Part shown: one piece after another, positions 16,148 to 26,000 of the stretch
How the letters are laid out: each line of letters starts with the position of its first letter
Numbering within the stretch: position 1 is the first letter of the stretch
Assembly (NCBI GenBank): GCA_902490445.1
Contig: CABUDZ010000003.1
Location: 1 to 52,614, forward strand
DNA length: 52,614 nt
DNA from: an uncultured Collinsella sp.
GTDB taxonomy: Bacteria > Actinomycetota > Coriobacteriia > Coriobacteriales > Coriobacteriaceae
Reading direction: 5' to 3'
Notes under the pieces: generated by a model
Database searches by the model: none
What the model was told of the DNA's origin: nothing
The model's input: the letters and a program-made list of their open reading frames with translations, nothing else
Position numbers and translations under genes: made by a program

Positions 16148-16369
16148 ATGCGTTACACAATCAAGACTTCCGGCCTCATGTGCGGCCACTGCGACGCTAC
16201 TGTCGAGACGGCACTGCTCAACGTGGCCGGCGTGACCGACGCCGACGCCGATCACGAGACCCAGACCGTCCAGGTGGAGTGCGCCGACACCGTGACCGCC
16301 GAGCAGCTCGCCGCCGCCGTCGAGGGCGCCGGCGAGAAGTTCCACGCCCTGTCCGTAACCGCCGCGTAA
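16148..16369 (+). CDS. copZ: Copper chaperone, CopZ-like heavy-metal-associated protein
   Basis: A 73-residue single HMA domain (ferredoxin-like fold) with the metal-binding GLMCGHC, Cys12 and Cys15. It would pass Cu(I) to CopA. The start at 16148 has GAGAGGA upstream; an open frame extending 5' runs through repeat element S and is not coding. It has Met-Cys-Gly-His-Cys rather than the more common Met-x-Cys-x-x-Cys with Thr, so another soft metal is possible, but the copA and csoR neighbours favour copper. Confidence 0.88.
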   Translation: MRYTIKTSGLMCGHCDATVETALLNVAGVTDADADHETQTVQVECADTVTAEQLAAAVEGAGEKFHALSVTAA

Positions 16370-16407
16370 CGACCCACGCGCACCCCGACCAGAAACGAGG
16401 GCCCGCC

Positions 16408-16680
16408 ATGATGGCAGACCATAAATCGGTGACCCGCATGCTCAAGACGGCACGCGGTCAGATCGACGGCATCCTGCGGATGGTCGAGGAGGACCGCTAC
16501 TGCGTCGATATTTCCACGCAGCTTATGGCAACGCAGGCGCTCATTGCGCGCATCAACGCCGACGTGCTCAAGGCGCATATCGAGGGCTGCGTGACTTCGG
16601 CAATCGAATCGGGCGACGAAGACCTCAAGGCCGCCAAGCTCGCCGAGATCGAACGCGTCGTCGACAAGCTCTCCAAGTGA
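16408..16680 (+). CDS. csoR: Copper-sensing transcriptional repressor CsoR
   Basis: A 90-residue all-helical DUF156 protein. The Cu(I) ligands are present in the family spacing: Cys32 (RYCVDIS), His57 and Cys61 (HIEGCV), separated by 25 and 4 residues as in characterised CsoR. The start ATG at 16408 (an ATGATG pair) has GAGG seven bases upstream. It follows the chaperone by 38 bp. It should bind the C/G-tract palindrome at 13586-13602 and release it when copper binds, closing the control loop. Confidence 0.93.
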   Translation: MMADHKSVTRMLKTARGQIDGILRMVEEDRYCVDISTQLMATQALIARINADVLKAHIEGCVTSAIESGDEDLKAAKLAEIERVVDKLSK

Positions 16681-16685
16681 TTGGG

Positions 16686-16775
16686 GCATTGGGGACAGAC
16701 TGCTTTGCACCATCTTGGTGTATCGGGGACAGGCACGTTTGCACCGCATTGGTGCAGATTGACCTGTCCCCCTTG
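16686..16775. repeat. GGGACAG-type hairpin repeat
   Basis: Two related units in tandem. The second is a full hairpin: GGGGACAGG (16725-16733) pairs with CCTGTCCCC (16763-16771), with inner GCACC-GCATT-GGTGC (16741-16755). The first is a half-unit (GGGGACAGAC then GCACC-GGTG). Similar GGGACA-containing palindromes occur at 21476-21535, 40300-40338 and 52444-52464. Such repeats are often linked to REP-associated (Y1) transposases, none of which is in this window. Confidence 0.7.
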
Positions 16776-16826
16776 CTCTAAATCGGGTATAAAGGCGTGC
16801 AGCATATCGAACGAAAGGCAATTTGC

Positions 16827-17300
16827 ATGAATGACTTTATGAAGGGCCGCAATGGTGCCGATGAACTCACCATCGTGATGGGCTTTGCCGGCATCGTCAT
16901 CGCGATGATCGGATCGATAGCCCGCATCCAGTGGCTCAGCTGGATCGCCATCGCCGTGATCGTGATTGGCGTGCTGCGCGGCCTGTCCAAAAACATCGAT
17001 GCGCGTCGCAAGGAAAACGCTGCCTTTGTCGCCGCGACCGCGAACGTCCCCGGCTTGGGCAAGTTCGTCGCCAGCTTGGGCGGCGGCGCTGCAGCAGCCA
17101 GCACCTCGCGCGCGGCTGGAACGAGCAAGGAAGACTTTGAGCGCGCCAAGCGCACGGCCAAGAAGATGTGGAAGGGTCGCAAAACTACGGCATACCTCAA
17201 GTGCCCCAACTGCGGCCAGATGCTCTCCGTCCCCAAGGGCAAAGGCAAGATCCGCGTCATCTGCCCCAAGTGCCACGCCAAGATGGAAACCCGCTCCTAA
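16827..17300 (+). CDS. Small membrane protein with C-terminal zinc ribbon
   Basis: A 157-residue protein. Two membrane spans lie at about 13-35 and 40-55, then a basic linker (KRTAKKMWKGRK), and a C-terminal zinc ribbon with CPNCGQM and CPKCHAKM. The ribosome site AAAGG lies nine bases before ATG 16827. I do not recognise a named family; zinc-ribbon membrane proteins of this layout are common in Collinsella-like genomes from memory. The ribbon may bind nucleic acid or protein on the cytosolic side. It shares a bidirectional terminator with the convergent amidohydrolase. Confidence 0.8.
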   Translation: MNDFMKGRNGADELTIVMGFAGIVIAMIGSIARIQWLSWIAIAVIVIGVLRGLSKNIDARRKENAAFVAATANVPGLGKFVASLGGGAAAASTSRAAGTSKEDFERAKRTAKKMWKGRKTTAYLKCPNCGQMLSVPKGKGKIRVICPKCHAKMETRS

Positions 17301-17362
17301 CGCCCGCACGCGGGACAAATTAATCAGGTTTGTTTGTCCCAAATCTTAAGTATTTGTTCGAT

Positions 17363-17400
17363 AAAAAAGCCGAGGCCTCGTGTTGAGACCTCGGCTTTTT
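17363..17400. terminator. Bidirectional terminator
   Basis: AAAAAGCCGAGG and CCTCGGCTTTTT form a long stem (with an extra CTC/GAG inner pair) flanked by A and T tracts on both sides. It ends both the zinc-ribbon gene (plus) and the amidohydrolase gene (minus). Confidence 0.85.
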
Positions 17401-17433
17401 GCATGCGGCAACGGAGCTGCCCCTTTGTCACAT

Positions 17434-18804
17434 CTACGCCACACCGTCGCGGGCCAGCTCCTCAGCCAGCGCTTCGGCAGGCATGGCCATAATCGCGTCG
17501 AGCTCGGCGTCCACCTCGGGAATACGCTTCACCTTGAGCTTGCGTACCAGATCACCGCGACACATCACATGCGTCGGCTCACGCAGAGCGCACAGGTCAT
17601 CGAGCGGATTCTTGCGCGTCACCAGGATATCGGCGGCCTTGCCGCACTCGATCGTACCGGTCTCGCCGCCCAGCCCCAGCAGCTCGGCGTTGACTTGCGT
17701 AGCCGTATGCAGCGCGAAGGCGTTGCTCACACCGACATACTTGGCAAAATAGGCAACCTCACGCCACATGTCGTACTGCGTCACGAACGGGCAGCTTGAG
17801 TCCGTGCCCAGGCCCACCTTAATGCCAGCTTCCAGTGCGGCACGGGCACTCTCGATGATGCCCGAGCACACGATGTCGCCGTTCTTCTTTTGTGTATCGG
17901 TCGAATGGGTCTTTTCCGGGTCGAGCAATACAAACGGCAGCGCCGGGCTGATCGTGCAGGTCACGCTCGGCGCGCGTCCCTCGAGCTGTGTGCCCGCGGC
18001 GCCGCGATACAGCTCCAGGATCTCGGGCGTCATCGGGGCACCGTGCTCGATCGTGTCGACCCCGGCCTCAAGCGCGGCCTTCACGCCCTCGGTGCTCTCG
18101 ACATGAGCCATAACCGGCAGACCCACCTCGTGCGCCGCCTTGCACGCCGCCGCGGCAACCTCCACCGGCATACGCAGCACGCCCGGCTCGCCCACCTCGG
18201 TCGCATCGAACACACCGCCCGTTACGAACAGCTTAATGACGTCGGCGCCGCGCGCATACAGGTCTCGCACCTGCTCGGCTACCTCGACGGGGCTGTTGGC
18301 CACCTGGGCGAACAAGCCCGCGCCATGGCCGCCCGGCACCGTGACGCCCGTTCCCGGCGCTACCAGGCGCGGACCCTGATACTTGCCGGCGTCGATAGCG
18401 TCGCGCACGGCAATGTCGGCAAACAGCGGGTCGCCCGCGCCGCGCACTGTGGTCACGCCGCTTGCCAGCTGCTGCTGGGCACTGCCCTTGAGGATGCGGC
18501 GGACGATGGCACGGCCCACGGGATTATCGAGTTTCTTCATCAGCGCTCCCGCATCGCCGGCCGAGACAGGCTTGCCCGAGCCGCACAGGTGCACGTGCAT
18601 ATTGATGAGACCGGGCATGAGATACGCACCACCCAGGTCGATAACCTCGGCACCTGCAGGCGCCTGCGCCACAGCACTCGGCCCCATCCAGGTGATGACG
18701 CCGCGCTCAACAGTCACGGCCATATCGGGTTGCGGCTCCATATGCTCCGAACCATCCAGAATGGTCGCATTGATAAACAACGTGGAACGATCGGCAGATG
18801 CCAT
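17434..18804 (-). CDS. Amidohydrolase-family metal-dependent hydrolase (imidazolonepropionase-like)
   Basis: A 456-residue TIM-barrel amidohydrolase. Metal ligands are visible: HVHLCG (HxH after strand 1), the Lys of VIKLFVTGG, the His of PVMAHVES, a later His in DTIEHGAP, and the Asp of LGTDSS. A short beta-sandwich flanks the barrel at both ends (INATILDG; GKAADILVT). The start at 18804 has GGAGGAG upstream. The closest general class is the prolidase/imidazolonepropionase-like group, which often cleaves cyclic amides or dipeptides. The true substrate cannot be told from sequence. It is monocistronic here. Confidence 0.85.
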   Translation of the reverse strand: MASADRSTLFINATILDGSEHMEPQPDMAVTVERGVITWMGPSAVAQAPAGAEVIDLGGAYLMPGLINMHVHLCGSGKPVSAGDAGALMKKLDNPVGRAIVRRILKGSAQQQLASGVTTVRGAGDPLFADIAVRDAIDAGKYQGPRLVAPGTGVTVPGGHGAGLFAQVANSPVEVAEQVRDLYARGADVIKLFVTGGVFDATEVGEPGVLRMPVEVAAAACKAAHEVGLPVMAHVESTEGVKAALEAGVDTIEHGAPMTPEILELYRGAAGTQLEGRAPSVTCTISPALPFVLLDPEKTHSTDTQKKNGDIVCSGIIESARAALEAGIKVGLGTDSSCPFVTQYDMWREVAYFAKYVGVSNAFALHTATQVNAELLGLGGETGTIECGKAADILVTRKNPLDDLCALREPTHVMCRGDLVRKLKVKRIPEVDAELDAIMAMPAEALAEELARDGVA

Positions 18805-18952
18805 ATCGAGCTCCTCCCTCACGATTAACTTGAACATTTGTCCATTATCACCTAGTCCCGCTGGATTGCTGCAGACGCATCGGTTAACGGAAGGAAGAGA
18901 GGATGTGGGGGACGGAATACGTTGCAGTCCCATCCCAGCGGCACTAGGGAAA

Positions 18953-19092
18953 TCTCTCGATCTATAACAGGTACAGGGTTATTGGGCCCCCTGATGTTAC
19001 AGATCGAGACATTCGGTCGACGTTTCACCGGCTTGTCTCGATCTGTAACAATTACGAGCTCAAACAACCTCTAAACGTTACAGATCGAGACA
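18953..19092. repeat. Two family P palindromic elements downstream of the nuclease-like gene
   Basis: Units 18953-19011 and 19034-19092, 81 bp apart, with the same 17-bp arms and 25-bp loops as at 13131-13510. The second ends only 7 bp from the stop codon of the gene at 19100-20170. Confidence 0.9.
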
Positions 19093-19099
19093 AAACCTC

Positions 19100-20170
19100 T
19101 CAGCGCCCATACCACTGGCATCTCCACTCCTCAGCCAATTCAACCTGCCGAGGAATACCCGCCAGCCTCATTTTCTCGACTAGCTTCCCCGGGCCTTTGA
19201 GTTCGTTAAACGTAAACCGAAGCACCTTATGCCCGAGCATTGTCAGATGAGATTCCCGCTGACGTTCTGCCACGAATGGGTCAACCGACTCCCGACCCTC
19301 GCCGCTCTGCAAGGTGTACTTCCCCTTTCCGTCGAGCTCGCCGATGACACACGTCCCGTCCTCGAGCCGCCAAAAATAGTCGACGCGAAACACCTGGCTC
19401 GGATCGAGCGGGTCGCGAAACTCCACCTGCAGCTCCGGAACCGGAAAGCCGTACGCAATAAAGAATGCTCGGAACCGAGACTCGCCGCCGTTTTCAGACA
19501 GCCCGTCCGCATACGACGCAATCACCTGTGCCCTGCGATACCCTCGCCTGCCCTCGCAATCGGCGCGGAGGCGCTCGCACAAATCCCCACGTGATACGCC
19601 TTTCGCCCGCAGTGCAGAATCGGCAATCGCCAACCCGTAGGAGAACGGCGCACGCAGTAGGCAATCCTCCACCGTGCGCCAAAACGACGTCACCCGCACG
19701 CCATCAACATGCTCGAGTGCGCCCGCCATCTGCGGACGCAACAACCTGCACCCGCCGCTCAACGCCACCGAACAACCCGTCTTAACAAGAAAACGCGACC
19801 CAAGCAGATCATTCGGCACCTCCAGACCCCACAAAAGCGCCGCGTCATAGCCCCAAAACGCCCAATCGGGATGAAACTCTGCAAGCCCTTTGATGGTACG
19901 CAGCGTTCGCTCCGCCGGCGTCAGCACACCCCAATCATGTTGAAAGCAGAACAAATACGGCTCGGGTTCCGCGATATCGTCGGTTCCAACATGACGCCGC
20001 AGCCACATGAGCTCGGCATTGTCATGCGTTGCGAGCAGCGCACCTTGCTCGGTCGCCTCCGTGAGTCGCGCGAGCATCCTATTCCGCGCCAACGTGTTGC
20101 GAGTCGTATGCTTGTGCTTGAAAACGGTATTAGACACTTCCATCACCACCACATCGGACAAATGGACCAT
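19100..20170 (-). CDS. Putative PD-(D/E)XK (DUF559/Vsr-like) nuclease-fold protein
   Basis: A protein of 356 residues from ATG 20170; an in-frame GTG at 20176 sits better behind GGAGG (five-base spacing) and is a possible start. The C-terminal third looks like a restriction-endonuclease fold: Glu231 (NGGESRFRAFF), Asp264 (FRVDYFW), Glu278 and Lys282 (IGELDGKGKY), then ERQRESHLTMLGHKVLRFTF, as in DUF559/Vsr-like proteins. The N-terminal two-thirds resembles the AbiEi-like region often joined to such domains (FWGYDAALLWGL). Family P palindromes lie 7 bp after its stop and 25 bp before its start. Function is unknown; nuclease activity is inference. Confidence 0.72.
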   Translation of the reverse strand: MVHLSDVVVMEVSNTVFKHKHTTRNTLARNRMLARLTEATEQGALLATHDNAELMWLRRHVGTDDIAEPEPYLFCFQHDWGVLTPAERTLRTIKGLAEFHPDWAFWGYDAALLWGLEVPNDLLGSRFLVKTGCSVALSGGCRLLRPQMAGALEHVDGVRVTSFWRTVEDCLLRAPFSYGLAIADSALRAKGVSRGDLCERLRADCEGRRGYRRAQVIASYADGLSENGGESRFRAFFIAYGFPVPELQVEFRDPLDPSQVFRVDYFWRLEDGTCVIGELDGKGKYTLQSGEGRESVDPFVAERQRESHLTMLGHKVLRFTFNELKGPGKLVEKMRLAGIPRQVELAEEWRCQWYGR

Positions 20171-20195
20171 CGTCACCGTTGCCTCCGCCGACAAA

Positions 20196-20415
20196 CGTTT
20201 CGACCTGTAACAGGAAGACCGATTTTTGGACTGTAGATGTTACAGATTGAGACATCCCCCCCCAGCCAGGTGCCAAACGTCTCGATCTGTACCAGTAAGA
20301 CGTTCTCCAGGCCCCTAAACGTTACAGATTTAGACAAACCAGCGGCGCCCAAGCATTCGTCTCGATCTGTAACAGATAGACTGGTTTTTGTCCCCAAACG
20401 TTACAGATCGAGACA
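20196..20415. repeat. Three family P palindromic elements upstream of the nuclease-like gene
   Basis: Units 20196-20254, 20278-20336 and 20358-20415, spaced 82 and 80 bp. The first has diverged arms (CGTTTCGACCTGTAACA). The loop of the last is 24 bp. They fill the space between the nuclease-like gene and the next gene's stop at 20455, so any promoter for 19100-20170 must lie in or next to them. Confidence 0.9.
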
Positions 20416-20454
20416 AAAGGGCAGAAGGCAAGGCAGGCGACAACCGCCCATCCT

Positions 20455-21162
20455 CTACCCCCATTCCTGTTCGTAGATGTTGAGGGACTTTACGTACCGC
20501 CCCTGGGCGCCCATGATGTCGCGGACCAGACGCAAGAAGAAGCTGATGCACGAGGTGTCAAAGCCGTCCTGCAGATCCTCGGGATGCACCGCACCCGGTC
20601 CGTCGACCGCCGTGTCGTTCAGGCGCGCGATGTCATACAGGTAGAGCTGTCCCGCCGTAAGCCAGACATCGTCGACGCAGGCGAGGCGCACCGCAATCGC
20701 GCCGTCGTTCCAATGCTCCTTCTGCACGATATGCGGGTCGTAGACATCAAAGCGATGATCGGTGCGCGTGTCCTTCAGCACGACCATGCCGGACGCAGGA
20801 TTCTTGTCCAAAATGCCAAAGCGCGAGAAATACTGCGTGTCGCGTACCTGCTCGAGCCGCTTGAGCGAGGCAGGCGAAAGCGATGCCGGCGGCTCGTCAA
20901 CATATAGCTCGAGCAGCGTTTTGCCATGGCGATAGGGGCGCTCAAACAGCAGCCAATCGGTAAACGCCATGTTGTAGGCCATGATTTCGTTTTGAGAAGG
21001 CCCCTCGCAATAGCTGAGCCACGGGTCGACAATGACCTCGAACTGTTCGCGTGCCGGCTCCAGGAATTGAAACTTCCGCAGCATCCAAAAGTGAGCCATG
21101 TCGGCAATATCGTTGCCGACGGCTTCAGCCAGCTCTGCTCGGTCAAAAGCGTGGTCAGTCAT
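20455..21162 (-). CDS. Conserved hypothetical protein
   Basis: A 235-residue soluble, acidic protein rich in aromatic residues (WMLRKFQFLEP, DWLLFERPYRHGKTLLELY, KEHWNDGAIAVRL). No signal peptide or membrane span is visible and I do not recognise a family. The ribosome site GAGGAGG lies just before ATG 21162. Codon use is like its neighbours and the frame is complete, so it is a real gene. It is transcribed alone, with a family P array beyond its 3' end and a 424-bp gene-free stretch upstream. Confidence 0.75.
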   Translation of the reverse strand: MTDHAFDRAELAEAVGNDIADMAHFWMLRKFQFLEPAREQFEVIVDPWLSYCEGPSQNEIMAYNMAFTDWLLFERPYRHGKTLLELYVDEPPASLSPASLKRLEQVRDTQYFSRFGILDKNPASGMVVLKDTRTDHRFDVYDPHIVQKEHWNDGAIAVRLACVDDVWLTAGQLYLYDIARLNDTAVDGPGAVHPEDLQDGFDTSCISFFLRLVRDIMGAQGRYVKSLNIYEQEWG

Positions 21163-21586
21163 GGCATCCTCCTCAAACTGATGGACCTCAATTTGAGCTT
21201 ACGAGGAGGGTGGGCAGCCACGACCAGCGCGGGCAAAATAGGCCTCCGGCTGCAAACCAGATGCTGACCAAACACTTGACGAAAAGCTTGACCGAAAATG
21301 CGCACCGCAACAAAACCGCAGGCAAACATAGACGGCCAACCCGCCCTTTTGAGCCAGATGCCCGCAGCCACCACAGAAACAACAGGTGACCACAGCCCAA
21401 GAAGTCGACAAATGAACACCCGCACGTCGACAAACGAGCAAACTGCTCGCAAATCCGCAAGGAGCGTCCCCGAATGCCGGCACAAAAGGAACGTCCCTAA
21501 CTGTCGGCACTTAGGGACGTTCCTTTTGTGCCGGCAGTTAGGGACAGCCCTTGCCGATTCGATTGTTGAATATCTCCGTGACTACT
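21163..21586. other. Gene-free stretch with a large palindrome
   Basis: 424 bp between an unknown gene and gltD. Open frames on both strands here (for example 21159-21485 minus) lack ribosome sites and coding bias and were not accepted. The only clear structure is the 60-bp palindrome at 21476-21535. The motif GTCGACAAA occurs twice (near 21405 and 21426). Confidence 0.6.
21476..21535. repeat. 60-bp perfect palindrome, GGGACG type
   Basis: A 25-bp arm (21476-21500, beginning GCCGGCACAAAAGGAACGTC) is mirrored without mismatch at 21511-21535 around a 10-base loop. Part of the loop and flank repeats CGGCA-TTAGGGAC. It lies 50 bp beyond the gltD stop and could also act as the gltBD terminator. 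Confidence 0.85.
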
Positions 21587-23068
<1,482 letters not shown>

Positions 23069-23073
23069 GGCAC

Positions 23074-26000
23074 TTACGCCTCCTTCTTGGTCGAAGCAAC
23101 AGAGCTGGCAGCCACGGACGCAGCGCCCGTGACATCGAAGCGAGCGACATCCGCGGCGCTCGCGCGGCCGGTCACGATGTCAAACGCCAGCTCCTCGGCC
23201 TGCGCATGCGTCTTGCCCACGGCCTCGCCCGCGGCGACAATCGCCAGCACGCGTTCGTACTCGGTCGGAATGACCTTCACAAAGTGCTTGCTCATCGTCT
23301 CAAAGCTGTAGAGCAGCTTAATGCCGCGCGGGCTCTGCGTCGCATCCACGTGCTCCTGGATGAGTGCGCGAATCTGCGCCAGCTCGCCGGCCGTCGGGGC
23401 CTTGAGCTCAACGCTCTCGTGGTTCACACGGGCATCGAGCGTGCCGTACTGGTCAAAGACATAGGCCACGCCACCTGTCATGCCGGCGGCGAAGTTCTGC
23501 CCGACCTCGCCCAGGATGAGCGCCAGACCGCCCGTCATGTACTCGCAGCCATGGTTGCCGCAGCCCTCGACCACCACGGTGGCACCGGAGTTGCGTACGC
23601 CAAAGCGCTGGCCGGCCAGGCCGTTAATGAAGCCGCGGCCGCTCGTGGCACCAAAGAACGCAACGTTGCCCACGATGATGTTCTCGTCGAACTTGTAGGT
23701 CGCATGCGGGTTGGGGCGCACCGACACCTCGCCGCCCGAAAGGCCCTTGCCAAAGTAATCGTTGGCGTCGCCGCACACGTTGAGCGTAATGCCACGCGGC
23801 AGGAAGGCACCAAAGCTCTGACCAGCCGAACCATCGCAATCGATGGTGATGGAGCCGGCGGGCAAGCCCTCGGGATGCGCCTTGGTCACCGCGTTGCCCA
23901 GGATGGTGCCCACGCAACGGTTGACGTTGGCGATATCGGCGCGGAAGCGAATCGGGCGCAGGTGCGCGCGGGCGTCGGCCGTGTAGGGCACAAACAGCGT
24001 GGAATCGAGCGTCTTGTCGAGCTCGCTGTCCGCGGCCATCTGGGGCAGGAAGTGACGGCCGTCGGCACCCGGGATGTGGGCACCGAACTCGCAGGTCGCG
24101 CTTGCCAGCACGGGCGTCAGATCGAGCAGGTTAGCCTTGCGGTTGCCCGGGACCTCGATCTGGCGCAAGCACTCGGGATGGCCGACCATCTCGTCGACGG
24201 TGCGGAAGCCCAGGCTCGCCATGACCTCGCGCAGTTGCTCGGCAACAAAGAGCATAAAGTGCTCGACGTGCTCGGGCTTGCCGCGGAAGCCGCGACGCAA
24301 GCGGCAGTTTTGCGTGGCGATGCCGGCGGGGCAGGTATCCTGCTGGCAGTCGCGCTGCATGAGGCAGCCCATCGAGATGAGCGGCATGGTCGCAAAGCCA
24401 AACTCCTCGGCGCCCAGCAGGCAGGCAACGGCGACATCGGTACCGTCCATGAGCTTGCCGTCGGCCTCGAGCACCACGCGCGAGCGCAGGCCGTTTTGCA
24501 GCAGCGTCTGTTGAGCCTCGGCAAGGCCAAGCTCCAGCGGCAGACCGGCGTGCCAGATCGAATCGCGCGCCGCGGCACCCGAGCCGCCATTGTGGCCGCT
24601 GATCAAGATCTTGTCGGCAGCGCCCTTGGCCACACCGGTTGCGATGGTGCCGACGCCGGCCTCGCTGACCAGCTTGACCGACACGCGCGCGCCGGGGTTG
24701 GCATTCTTAAGGTCAAAGATCAGCTCTGCCAGGTCCTCGATGGAGTAGATGTCGTGGTGCGGCGGAGGCGAGATCAGGCCGATGCCGGGCGTGGACTGAC
24801 GGACCTCGGCAATCCAGGGGTAGACCTTCTTGCCGGGCAGGTGGCCACCCTCGCCGGGCTTGGCGCCCTGGGCCATCTTGATCTGAATCTCGAAGGCGCT
24901 GCACAGGTAGCGGCTCGTCACGCCAAAGCGCGCACTTGCCACCTGCTTGATCGCGGAGTTCTTGGAATCACCGTTAGCCAGCGGGGTCTCGCGACGCGGA
25001 TCCTCACCGCCCTCGCCCGAGTTGGAACGGCCGTGCAGGCGGTTCATGGCGATGGCCATGCACTCGTGTGCTTCCTTGCTGATGGAGCCGTACGACATGG
25101 CGCCGGTGTTAAAGCGGCGGACGATGTTGAGCGCGGGCTCGACCTCGTCGAGCGAAACCGGCGTGCGGCCGCTGGCATCAAAGTCGAGCAAGTCGCGCAG
25201 ACGCACGGCACGGCCGGTGCGGTGCAGGCGGGCGCTGTACTCCTTAAAGGTGTCGTAGCTGTCCTCACGGCAGGCGGTCTGCAGCAGGTAGACAGTCTGA
25301 GGGTCGATCAGGTGATCCTCGCCACCGAGCGGGCGCCACTTGGTCAGACCCAGCGTGGGCAGCTGATCGGGAGCCGGGCTCTTAAGGATAGCGAGCGCGG
25401 CGTCGTAGCGCTCGTTTTGCTCGCGCTCAACGTCCTCGACACCCATACCGCCCACACGGCTCACCGTGCCGACGAAGTACGCGTTGACGAACTCCGGCGT
25501 AAAGCCCACAGCCTCAAAGATCTGCGCCGAATGGTAGCTCTGCACCGTGGAGATGCCCATCTTGGACATGATGGAGACGATGCCGGCGGTCGCAGCCTTG
25601 TTGTAGTTGGCGATGCCCTGCTCGGCCGTCACGTCCAGGTCGCCGTGTGTCGCCAGATCGCGGATGCAGACATGTGCGTTGTACGGATAGATGCCGCTCG
25701 CGGAGTAGCCCACCAGTGCCGCAAAGTCGTGCGGAGACACGGCGTCACCGCACTCCACCACGATATCGGCAAAGGTGCGCACGCCAGCACGGATCAGGTG
25801 GTTGTGCACGCAGCCCACGGCGAGCAGCGACGGCACGGGCACCTCGCCCGCAGCGGCACGGTCGCTCAGCACCACGATGTTCACGCCATCGCGAACCGCA
25901 GCCTCGACGTCTTCGGCAAGCTGCTTGAGCGCAGCCTGCAGCGCGCCCTCACCCGCGTCGCGGCGGTACACGGCACGGAACCGGCGGGTCTTAAAGCCCA

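Noticed and set aside
21159..21485. Small membrane-protein gene on the minus strand
   Set aside because: No ribosome site, a Cys- and Arg-rich translation with no coherent membrane spans, and no third-base bias.
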